This document shows, piece by piece, positions 56,877 to 64,000 of a stretch of 64,000 bases of DNA; the stretch's first letter is position 1; the number at the start of each line of letters is the position of its first letter. Made by a program: the position numbers and the translations under genes. The DNA is from Verrucomicrobiaceae bacterium. GTDB taxonomy: Bacteria > Pseudomonadota > Gammaproteobacteria > Pseudomonadales > CAMLJR01. A model generated the notes under the pieces. It worked only from the letters and a program-made list of their open reading frames with translations. It searched no databases and was not told where the DNA came from. The DNA lies in NCBI GenBank assembly GCA_028293825.1, contig JAQGNY010000005.1:62001-126000 (forward strand). Direction: 5' to 3'.

Positions 56877-57473
56877 TTAAAACTCAATTCCCTTTTGCCC
56901 TTTCACACCCTGCTCTTTGTATGGATGTTTAAGGGGTCGAATATCGCTGACCAAATCCGCTGCTTCGATTAGTGCATCGGGTGCATGGCGGCCAGTAATG
57001 ATTACGTGTTGCATCGCTGGTTTTTTGCTGAGCGTTGCCAGCACCTCGTTCACACCGACGTATTCGTATTTCAAAATCGTGTTTAGTTCGTCGAGTATCA
57101 CCATGTCGTAATTACTATTGCCGATTAATTGCGCCGCCTGCGCCCAGGCTTTTTGCGCGGTGGCGATATCGCGCTCGCGATCTTGTGTAACCCAGGTGAA
57201 GCCGTCGCCGATGGTAAACCAATCGACATTTGGAAATTGTTCGAACAGCGTGCGCTCGGCGGTGGGTTTCGCGCCTTTGATAAATTGCACCACGCCCAAA
57301 CGCATGCCGTGGCCGACTGCGCGCAAACCCATGCCGAGCGCGCTGGTGGTTTTACCTTTGCCGGTGCCGGTGATAACAATCACTAAACCTTTTTCCAGCG
57401 TGGCCTGCGCCTGTTTTTTTTCATAGCCGGCGTTGCGCTTCTCTGTCATACGTTGGTGCGCGTCGTTATCCAT
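56877..57473 (-). CDS. cobO: Cob(I)yrinic acid a,c-diamide adenosyltransferase (CobO/BtuR)
   Basis: The 198-residue enzyme adenosylates corrinoids (CobA/BtuR/CobO type). It has the unusual P-loop VITGTGKGKTTSALGMGLRA, VVQFIKGAKPTAERTLFEQF, VILDELNTILKYEYVGVNEV and IITGRHAPDALIEAADLVSD. This is the last gene of the minus-strand cobW-cobN-chlI-chlD series, 56 bp after the VWA gene. CobO acts during de novo synthesis, while the PduO-type protein at 47362 can serve salvage. Confidence 0.95.
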   Translation of the reverse strand: MDNDAHQRMTEKRNAGYEKKQAQATLEKGLVIVITGTGKGKTTSALGMGLRAVGHGMRLGVVQFIKGAKPTAERTLFEQFPNVDWFTIGDGFTWVTQDRERDIATAQKAWAQAAQLIGNSNYDMVILDELNTILKYEYVGVNEVLATLSKKPAMQHVIITGRHAPDALIEAADLVSDIRPLKHPYKEQGVKGQKGIEF

Positions 57474-57528
57474 GTTGATCTCCCGGTCGGCTCGATAAGC
57501 CGACGTTAAAAATAAGATTAGAAATTGA

Positions 57529-58185
57529 TTAAATAATCAGATCGTTCAGTGTCTGATAATCCGCCTGCCAATAGTCGGCGATTTTCTTGCAACGATTTAG
57601 CGCAATGCGTTGCTGCTCGCAATCGATCACCATTAATACATCGGCGTGTGCAGGGCGCTCTGGCATTTCATTGCTGCGACCGTCGCTTAACAGCCACAGC
57701 CAGCATTGTTGTTCCGGCTTGCGATATTTCCGTTGTGCGATTAATGCATCCGCAGCGGTGACACCGCGCGCAAATGGTGTACCGCCACCCGCTTGTAACG
57801 CGGGCAACCAAGCGTTGATATGCAGCGTGTTAAAAGGTCGGGCCGCGGTCGGATAAATACGCGTGATGGCCTGCTCTCCGGCGTAGCTAATTAACGCAAT
57901 GTCCGCACGCTGTTGGTACGCACGCTGATGCAAATGACGCAATGCACCCTGTGCCAATGCCAATTGATTGGCTGCGCGCATCGAACCAGAGCAATCCACT
58001 AAGAAAAAATGCAACACGCCGCTGCGTGCAATTTTAGTTTTATATTGAAAGTGTTCCGACGACAACGCGCGCTGTTTTTTTTCGATTAGCGTGCGCGGCC
58101 AATGCAATTTATTGCTTAGTTCACCACGCAATGCAGCGCGATTTTTGCCGAGCGCACGCGTGCCGTGTTGCGCCTGCGTCGCCAC
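57529..58185 (-). CDS. chlD: VWA-domain chelatase subunit (ChlD/BchD-like C-terminal half)
   Basis: The frame carries a basic linker followed by a von Willebrand A domain with an intact MIDAS metal site (HFFLVDCSGSMRAANQLALA, GGGTPFARG, LLSDGRS). This is the C-terminal half of ChlD-type AAA+/VWA chelatase subunits that assist CobN. The frame is open upstream to 58278 and overlaps the end of chlI; a separate start could be GTG 58185. No ribosome site is well placed for it. A -1 slip at 58206-58212 fuses this domain to the AAA+ protein without any start, and I consider this the more likely route of expression. Confidence 0.88.
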   Translation of the reverse strand: MATQAQHGTRALGKNRAALRGELSNKLHWPRTLIEKKQRALSSEHFQYKTKIARSGVLHFFLVDCSGSMRAANQLALAQGALRHLHQRAYQQRADIALISYAGEQAITRIYPTAARPFNTLHINAWLPALQAGGGTPFARGVTAADALIAQRKYRKPEQQCWLWLLSDGRSNEMPERPAHADVLMVIDCEQQRIALNRCKKIADYWQADYQTLNDLII

Positions 58186-58212
58186 CCGCGCGGGATGGCT
58201 CAGCGCTTTTTT
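58182..58212 (-). other. Predicted -1 programmed frameshift signal at the chlI/chlD junction
   Basis: In the chlI frame the last codons read GTA AAA AAG CGC TGA, i.e. the slippery heptamer A AAA AAG (complement of 58206-58212) just before the stop (58200-58202). After 7 bases a hairpin forms (CCA-bulge-CCC, loop GCGC, GGGTGG; 58182-58198), and AAGGAG lies 16 bases upstream of the heptamer. A -1 shift continues as KKALSHPARVATQ into the VWA frame. This is the same design as dnaX. Confidence 0.75.
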
Positions 58213-59222
58213 ACCGGCAGCGGTTTTACTCCTTTCACCACGATGGCTTCGACAGATTGCGGCGGCATTTCTCCCCACGTCTCGGGTTGCTCAGATTGCT
58301 GCTTTTCATTCGCTGTGTTTTGCGTTGACGCAGCGCTGTCATTTTGTTGTTTGCGCGATGATGTCTGCGGCGGTGCGTGTCGGCGATGATGCAACGCCAG
58401 CTCTGCAATTGCATCGACATGCGCAACGGTGATTTCGGTGTCGCCCTGCAGCGCGGCTAATGCGCGCGCGGCACGTAGCATCACTAAGTCGGCACGCAGG
58501 CCATCGACCTGCGCGGCGATGCATAATTCGCTGGCGTGCGCGTACACGGCATCGCTGAATATTAATTGCGGCAGATTTGTGCGCGCGCGTTGAATGGTTG
58601 CCGTCAGCGTTTGTTGTTGAGCGACGAAGCGTTCACGAAAGACGGTGGGATTGTTATCGAATTCGATGCGTGCTTTCACGATGCATTGACGTTGCTTCGC
58701 ATCATTATAGTTTTCAAGCGCTAATGCCAAGCCGAAACGATCGAGCAATTGCGGGCGCAGCTCGCCTTCCTCGCGATTCATCGTACCGATCAATACGAAG
58801 CTCGCTGCGTGCGCATGCGAAATGCCGTCGCGTTCGATCACGTTGACCTGGCTGGCGGCGACATCGAGCAGTTGATCGACCAACGCATCCGGCAGCAAAT
58901 TCACTTCGTCGACATACAGCACGCCGCCGTGTGCTTTCGCCAATAAGCCGGGAGCGAACTTCACCTCGCTTTTTTGCAAAACATTTTCAAGATCGAGCGA
59001 GCCGAGCAATTGTTCTTCGCTCGCGCCCAACGGCAACGTCACGAAATGACTGTCCGGCAATAATTCGGAGAGCGCACGTGCGCTGGTGGATTTCGCGGTG
59101 CCGCGCGGGCCTTCGATTAAGACGCCGCCAATACTGGGATCGATGGCACTCAATAATAAAGCGCGTTGCAAATTTTCTTGGCCGAGCAGAGCGCTGAACG
59201 GAAATAGCGGTGGTTGCGACAT
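58200..59222 (-). CDS. chlI: AAA+ chelatase subunit (ChlI/BchI-like), first part of ChlD
   Basis: The 340-residue AAA+ ATPase powers metal insertion by CobN. It has Walker A GVLIEGPRGTAKSTSARA, Walker B GVLYVDEVNLLPDALVD, the sensor FVLIGTMNREEGELRPQLLD and a lid domain (LRADLVMLRAARALAALQGD), then a Gln/Ser/Glu-rich linker (QQNDSAASTQNTANEKQQSE) of the type joining AAA+ to VWA in ChlD. The stop codon follows the slippery sequence. ATG 59222 overlaps the cobN stop (TAATG). Confidence 0.93.
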   Translation of the reverse strand: MSQPPLFPFSALLGQENLQRALLLSAIDPSIGGVLIEGPRGTAKSTSARALSELLPDSHFVTLPLGASEEQLLGSLDLENVLQKSEVKFAPGLLAKAHGGVLYVDEVNLLPDALVDQLLDVAASQVNVIERDGISHAHAASFVLIGTMNREEGELRPQLLDRFGLALALENYNDAKQRQCIVKARIEFDNNPTVFRERFVAQQQTLTATIQRARTNLPQLIFSDAVYAHASELCIAAQVDGLRADLVMLRAARALAALQGDTEITVAHVDAIAELALHHRRHAPPQTSSRKQQNDSAASTQNTANEKQQSEQPETWGEMPPQSVEAIVVKGVKPLPVKKR

Positions 59223-62200
59223 TATATTTTCTCCGCCAGCGTATCGGCTTCCATGCGATTTTCGCTGTCGAGTAAATGATGTTCAATTTGAGTTTGAAAT
59301 TCGCCGGGGTTTTGCCACAGGCCGCGTTGAATTGCTTCAAGCAAGCGTTCGCACACTTCGCGAAATGCGGCGGGGTTGTGCTGTTGCATAAATTCGCGAT
59401 TGGTGTCGTCGTTAACGTAAGCATCCGTTACCAATGCGTATTGATAATCGCCGACTACGCGGGCAGTGGCGTCGTACGCAAATAAATAATCGACCGTCGC
59501 CGCCATTTCCGCAGCGCCTTTGTAGCCGTGGCGCTTTACGCCGCTCAACCATTTTGGATTGACCACGCGCGCGCGCACCACGCGACTGATTTCTTCCTGC
59601 AGCGAGCGCACTTTCGGCGCAGCAGGATTGCTGTGATCGGCGTGATAAATTTCCGGCTGCGCACCGCTGAAGTGGCGCACCGCCGCCGTCATGCCGCCTT
59701 GGAATTGATAATAATCGTCGGAGTCGAGTAGGTCGTGCTCGCGGTTATCCTGATTCTGCAAAACCAAATCGATAGTGGCGAGCCGTTCGCTAAAGCGTTC
59801 CGGTGCTGTTTCGCCGTAATGATTTTGCGAATACGCGTAGCCGCCCCAATTGCGATACGCGGTGGCGAGATCTTCGTCGTCATTCCAGCAGCGTTCGTCG
59901 ATAAGTGCTTGCAGGCCCGCGCCATACGCGCCGGGTTTCGATCCGAAAATACGCAGGCCGGCCTGGCGTCGTGCTTCTTCGCTAGACAGGCCGCGTGTAA
60001 TTAATTCTTCTTTTTCTTTTAACACGCGTGCGCGTAACGGATTTATTTCAGCAGGCTCATCGAGTTCCGCGATTGCCTGCACGGCGCCGTCGAATAATTG
60101 CATCACGTTGGCAAACGCATCGCGAAAAAATCCGGAGACGCGCAGCGTCACGTCGATACGCGGGCGATCGAGCAACGACATCGGCAGAATTTCAACGCCG
60201 GTGACGCGATGACTGCCAGTCGCCCATTGTGGCCGCGCGCCGATCAATGCAAATGCCTGGGCGATATCGTCGCCGCCGGTGCGCATGGTCGCGGTGCCCC
60301 ACACCGATAAACCAATCGCGCGCGGATAATCGCCGTGATCCTGCAAATAACGTTCGAGCAAAATGCTCGCGGATTTCAAGCCGAGCGTCCACGCGGTCGG
60401 TGTTGGGATCGCGCGCGTATCGACCGAATAAAAATTGCGGCCGGTGGGCAATACATCGGGACGACCGCGCGTCGGCGCGCCACTGGGGCCGGGCGCAACG
60501 AATTTGCCGTCGAGGCCGTCGCGTAAACCATTTAATTCATACGCGCCGCACGCATCGATGGCGGGCAATAATTTTTCGCGGATACGATTCAGCACGCGCT
60601 GCGTTTTTGGCAGCGAAGAAATTGCTTCTTCGGTGTCATTCCCAGACGCAATAATCGTTTCAATCAATTGGGTGGCGAATAATTCCAAACGCTCGCGCGT
60701 ATCGCCGCAATTGCGCCACGGTTCCGCGCTGATGGCCTCAAGAATTTTTGGTTTTTCACCGAGCCACGGTGCCGACCAATCGGCATCGAGCGGATCGAAA
60801 TCCTGTTCGCGCCCAGCATCGGAATATAATTCGAAATCGCAGGCCAGCGCTTGAATCAAACTCGCGCCGCTGTCGTTGTTATTTGCTCCCGATGGAAAAC
60901 GCGCCAGCGCCAACAATGTATCGCGCTGTTGAATACCGGTCGGCGAGCGCCCGAAAATATGCAGGCCATCGCGAATTTGCGATTCTTTCACTTCGCATAA
61001 ATAAGCATCGGCTTTGGTCAGCAGCGCATCTTCGCCGTTGCGATCGCGTGGAATATCCAGCCCCAAATCGCGGTGCAAATTATTGTCGACGATATTTGCG
61101 AGAATATTTTTGCGCAGCAGCAGCGCGCGTTTCGGATCGACCAGCAGTGCTTCGTAATATTCGTCCACCTGGCGTTCGAGATCCTGCAGCGGGCCGTAAT
61201 TTTCGGCGCGCGTCAGCGGCGGCATCAGATGATCGATAATTACTGCCTGCGCGCGGCGTTTGGCCTGACTGCCTTCGCCGGGATCGTTGACGATAAACGG
61301 ATACAGATGCGGCAAGGGGCCGAAAATTAAATCCGGCCAGCATTCGTTGCTCAGTGCAATAGTTTTGCCGGGCAGCCATTCCAGATTGCCGTGCTTGCCG
61401 ACATGGACGATGGCGTCGCAATTAAATGCGCTGCGCAGCCAAAAATAGAAGGCGAGGTAGTAATGCGGCGGCGCCAGATCGGGGCTGTGATACGTCGCGT
61501 AAGGATCGAGGTTGTAGCCGCGCGACGGTTGAATGCCGACAAAAATATTGCCGTAGCGAATACCGGCAATCATAAAACGCGGTTGATTATTCGCATCGTT
61601 GCGCAACATCGGATCGACGTCGGGCGCGCCCCAACGCTCGATAATGGCGTTTTTATTTACTGCCGGTAATTGCTCGAATAATTTTAAATAATTGGCAAGG
61701 CTGAAACTTTGCCGTGCCGGTCGCAGCGCCCACTGCTCGGGATCATTGGTGACACCGCCGAGCAATTCGCGCAGCAGAGCATCGCCATCGGCCGGAATAG
61801 TGTCGGTTAAATTGTCTTGGGTTCGATAATGCTGCGCTTGCAGCATCCGCAAAATACTGATCGCCGAATTCGGCGTATCGAGCCCGACGCCATTGCCAAT
61901 ACGGCCTTCTTTCGCCGGATAATTCGCGAGAATTAATGCCACGCGTTTTTCGCAGTTTTCCAGCGTACGCAAGCGACACCAGCGCGCTGCGAGTTCAACC
62001 ACAAAGGCCAGACGCTCCGTATCGGGTTGATACAGCACTACATCGGTTTGTGTTTTTTCGCAGCGATAAGCGAGGCCTTTGAAGCTGATCGCACGCGTAA
62101 TTATACGGCCGTCAACTTCCGGCAATGCGACCTGCATGGCGATGTCGCGTGGATTTAATCCCTGCGTATCGTCCTGCCAACTTTCGCGGTCGCCGCCGCT

Positions 62201-63097
62201 TAAAATAATTTGAAATACCGGTGCATTGCCGGCGAGGGGTGCGTGCGTATTTCCATTACTTTCAGTTTCATTAATCGAGGCGACGCAGAACGCGGTGGTA
62301 TTTAATACCAGTGCGACGGCGTGATCCGCACACAACTGCTGCAAGGTTTGCATGCACAGCGGATCTTTCAGCGACGTCAATGCAATCGGCAGCGGATTCA
62401 GATATTGTTTTTGTAACTCGGTGCAGAGCGCATCGAATACCAGCGTATTGCCGGCCTGCAAATGCGCGCGATAAAAAATAATGGCAACGGTTGCCTGCTC
62501 GGCACGCCATTCTTTTTTCCAGTCGTCGATGGTGGCGATGCCATGGGCCGGATGATAAATCGCGATATCCGGCAACGGCTTTGGCGGAAAAATTAAATCG
62601 TCGCGCTGAAAAAATTGCTGACCGATAAAATTAAAAAATTGCTGCGCATTGTCGGCACCGCCTTCGCGCAGATAACGCCAAAGCTCGTGGCATTGTGCCG
62701 GTGCTGCGGTGCTTTTATTGATGAGGTTGGCGTCTTCACTGCGATCGCCGGAAAACATCACCAGCGTTTTTTTATGCGCGTGTGCCAGTTGAATTAATTG
62801 TTCGGTGCCGTACGGCCAATACGATTCGCCGCCGAGGTGATCGACGATAATCACACGTGCGTGTTGCAGCACTTCGTCGAGGTACATATCGATGCTGGCG
62901 GCTTGGCGCAAATACAATAAGTTGCACAGGCGCACGCTGGGAAAATCAGCCGGTAATTTTGCATGCGCCGCCGCCAACAATGCGAGCGTGGTATCGGCGG
63001 CGCTGAGAATAATAATATCCGCTGGATCTTGTTCGATCCGAATCAATCCCGCCGTGTCGTCGGCGAGACCGCCCGGTCGCGTCGCCAGCAAATGCAT
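59222..63097 (-). CDS. cobN: Cobaltochelatase large subunit CobN
   Basis: CobN inserts Co2+ into hydrogenobyrinic acid a,c-diamide in the aerobic pathway. The 1291-residue protein has the CobN/BchH signatures IVHVGKHGNLEWLPGKTIAL, IRYGNIFVGIQPSRGYNLDP, PSGAPTRGRPDVLPTGRNFY, LSVWGTATMRTGGDDIAQAF and HRVTGVEILPMSLLDRPRID. Length fits CobN (about 1,250-1,300). Start and stop overlap the neighbours by one to three bases (TAATG on both sides), so cobW, cobN and chlI are translationally coupled. Confidence 0.97.
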   Translation of the reverse strand: MHLLATRPGGLADDTAGLIRIEQDPADIIILSAADTTLALLAAAHAKLPADFPSVRLCNLLYLRQAASIDMYLDEVLQHARVIIVDHLGGESYWPYGTEQLIQLAHAHKKTLVMFSGDRSEDANLINKSTAAPAQCHELWRYLREGGADNAQQFFNFIGQQFFQRDDLIFPPKPLPDIAIYHPAHGIATIDDWKKEWRAEQATVAIIFYRAHLQAGNTLVFDALCTELQKQYLNPLPIALTSLKDPLCMQTLQQLCADHAVALVLNTTAFCVASINETESNGNTHAPLAGNAPVFQIILSGGDRESWQDDTQGLNPRDIAMQVALPEVDGRIITRAISFKGLAYRCEKTQTDVVLYQPDTERLAFVVELAARWCRLRTLENCEKRVALILANYPAKEGRIGNGVGLDTPNSAISILRMLQAQHYRTQDNLTDTIPADGDALLRELLGGVTNDPEQWALRPARQSFSLANYLKLFEQLPAVNKNAIIERWGAPDVDPMLRNDANNQPRFMIAGIRYGNIFVGIQPSRGYNLDPYATYHSPDLAPPHYYLAFYFWLRSAFNCDAIVHVGKHGNLEWLPGKTIALSNECWPDLIFGPLPHLYPFIVNDPGEGSQAKRRAQAVIIDHLMPPLTRAENYGPLQDLERQVDEYYEALLVDPKRALLLRKNILANIVDNNLHRDLGLDIPRDRNGEDALLTKADAYLCEVKESQIRDGLHIFGRSPTGIQQRDTLLALARFPSGANNNDSGASLIQALACDFELYSDAGREQDFDPLDADWSAPWLGEKPKILEAISAEPWRNCGDTRERLELFATQLIETIIASGNDTEEAISSLPKTQRVLNRIREKLLPAIDACGAYELNGLRDGLDGKFVAPGPSGAPTRGRPDVLPTGRNFYSVDTRAIPTPTAWTLGLKSASILLERYLQDHGDYPRAIGLSVWGTATMRTGGDDIAQAFALIGARPQWATGSHRVTGVEILPMSLLDRPRIDVTLRVSGFFRDAFANVMQLFDGAVQAIAELDEPAEINPLRARVLKEKEELITRGLSSEEARRQAGLRIFGSKPGAYGAGLQALIDERCWNDDEDLATAYRNWGGYAYSQNHYGETAPERFSERLATIDLVLQNQDNREHDLLDSDDYYQFQGGMTAAVRHFSGAQPEIYHADHSNPAAPKVRSLQEEISRVVRARVVNPKWLSGVKRHGYKGAAEMAATVDYLFAYDATARVVGDYQYALVTDAYVNDDTNREFMQQHNPAAFREVCERLLEAIQRGLWQNPGEFQTQIEHHLLDSENRMEADTLAEKI

Positions 63098-64000
63098 TAG
63101 GCGGTCTCGGTCAGCGCCGTGTGCTGCAGCGCTTTTTGTAGAACGGCTTGATCGAGCTCCTGACCGATCAGCACGATATGCGTGCTCGGTGTTTCATCGC
63201 TGCGCCAGGCGCGATCGAAATAACTGTCGAAGCGACGACCGACGCCGTGCACGACCAAACGCCGTGGTTTATCCGCCAGTGCGACAAAGCCTTTGACGCG
63301 ATAAATCGTGTGCGCTTCGACCAGCTCGCGCAGCGTTGCCAGCAATTTATCTTTATCGACCAGCGGCAGCTCGACCACGACCGAATCGAATTCGTCGTGA
63401 TCGTGATCTTCTTCCAGATCGTGATGGCTGGTGCGCAAATGAATGTTGTCTTCGGACGCGCTGTTCAGGCCGAGCAGAATATTTAAATCGATCACGCCCT
63501 GATTGGCGCTGGTGATTTTTACCGACGCCGGAATTTCCTCGCGTACTAACACTTCGACTTGGGCGCGCTGCGCGGCATCGATCAAATCGGTTTTGGTCAG
63601 TATCACCAAATCGGCGGCGGATAATTGATCGGCGAACAATTCGTGCAGCGGCGATTCGTGATCGAGGTTCGGATCGGCGCGGCGCTGTTCGTCAACCGCT
63701 TCGGGGTTTTCGGCGAATTGGCCGTCGGCGGTGGCGGGTGCATCGACCACGGTAATGACGGCATCGACGGTAAACGCGCTTTTAATTTCCGGCCAGTTGA
63801 ATGCCTGCACTAACGGTTTCGGTAAGGCGAGGCCGGACGTTTCAATCAACAGATGATCGATTTCATGGCGGCGTTCGGCCAGTTTTTGCATCACCGGGAA
63901 AAACTCTTCCTGCACGGTGCAGCACAGGCAGCCATTGGCGAGTTCGTAGAGTTTGCCTTCGGTCTCCTGTTCTTCGCAGCCGATGTCGCAGCCTTTTAAT
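63097..64000 (-). CDS. cobW: CobW-family GTPase / metallochaperone, 5' end outside window
   Basis: The frame is open to the window edge, so the N-terminal P-loop is missing. The visible part has the metal-binding CxCC motif (NGCLCCTV, near 63930), IDHLLIETSGLALPKPLVQA, the GTPase specificity motif LTKTDLID, a His/Asp-rich loop (HHDLEEDHDHDEFD) and the C-terminal CobW_C domain (FVALADKPRRLVVHGVGRRF). COG0523 proteins of this type deliver metals; next to cobN the likely metal is cobalt. The extra cysteines (CDIGCEE) lie just upstream of the CxCC. Confidence 0.95.
   Translation of the reverse strand, partial: LKGCDIGCEEQETEGKLYELANGCLCCTVQEEFFPVMQKLAERRHEIDHLLIETSGLALPKPLVQAFNWPEIKSAFTVDAVITVVDAPATADGQFAENPEAVDEQRRADPNLDHESPLHELFADQLSAADLVILTKTDLIDAAQRAQVEVLVREEIPASVKITSANQGVIDLNILLGLNSASEDNIHLRTSHHDLEEDHDHDEFDSVVVELPLVDKDKLLATLRELVEAHTIYRVKGFVALADKPRRLVVHGVGRRFDSYFDRAWRSDETPSTHIVLIGQELDQAVLQKALQHTALTETA

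Noticed and set aside
58186-58278. An independent start for the VWA gene at 58278 (reading MGRNAAAICRSHRGERSKTA).
   Set aside because: This part only reads the end of chlI in the -1 frame and lacks chelatase homology; homology begins after the slippery site.

Overview
The window is an ordinary chromosomal stretch of a gammaproteobacterium with moderately high GC. The gene content and order point to the Pseudomonadales/Cellvibrionales neighbourhood: malic enzyme-rpmE-priA-argS-SPOR protein-hslVU-DUF971, nrdR-ribD-ribE-ribBA-ribH-nusB-thiL-pgpA, a FimV protein, MlaC and a class II fumarase. The exact lineage cannot be fixed by reading alone. I see no rRNA, tRNA, CRISPR array, insertion sequence or prophage.

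Layout. 1-6.1 kb: the end of a GGDEF/EAL protein, a broken mscS-type gene, mlaC, fumC, and a diguanylate cyclase whose N-terminus looks like the copper/ethylene-binding domain of plant ETR1. 6.1-12.5 kb: fimV behind a palindromic promoter region, then a LysR-pirin-cytochrome b561-YceI-YceI group and an NlpC/P60 lipoprotein. 12.5-22.9 kb: a large DUF748/AsmA-like protein, a lemA-TPM-TPM operon, RNase II, a PIN-PhoH ATPase, a TetR regulator and a small monooxygenase-fold protein. 22.9-30.4 kb (minus strand): glyA-nrdR-ribD-ribE-ribBA-ribH-nusB-thiL-pgpA, coupling one-carbon, riboflavin and thiamine metabolism. 30.7-46.2 kb: ettA, a PilZ protein, malic enzyme, rpmE, priA, a DUF3617 protein, a TMTC-like membrane protein, a PBP7-type peptidase, argS, a SPOR protein, heat-shock hslVU and DUF971.

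46.2-64 kb is mainly a cobalamin region. It holds the late steps (two different corrinoid adenosyltransferases, cobU, cobT, cobC, cobQ, cobB, cbiB and the cobD/cobC aminotransferase) and, on the minus strand, an aerobic cobalt-insertion operon cobW-cobN-chlI/chlD-cobO. The corrin-ring methyltransferases and cobS are not in the window. Three genes of drug/xenobiotic type (an SMR pump, a Vat-like acetyltransferase and a VOC protein) sit inside this cluster.

Most notable observations: (i) an ETR1-like ethylene-binding module with conserved ligand residues and spacing, fused to PAS-GAF-GGDEF; (ii) a textbook -1 frameshift signal (A AAA AAG, 7-nt spacer, stem-loop) at the chlI/chlD junction, predicting two chelatase subunits from one gene; (iii) a sigma32-type promoter for hslVU embedded in three 23-bp tandem degenerate repeats; (iv) an mscS homologue with at least four frameshifts; (v) a cobB reading frame with no standard start codon upstream of its P-loop.
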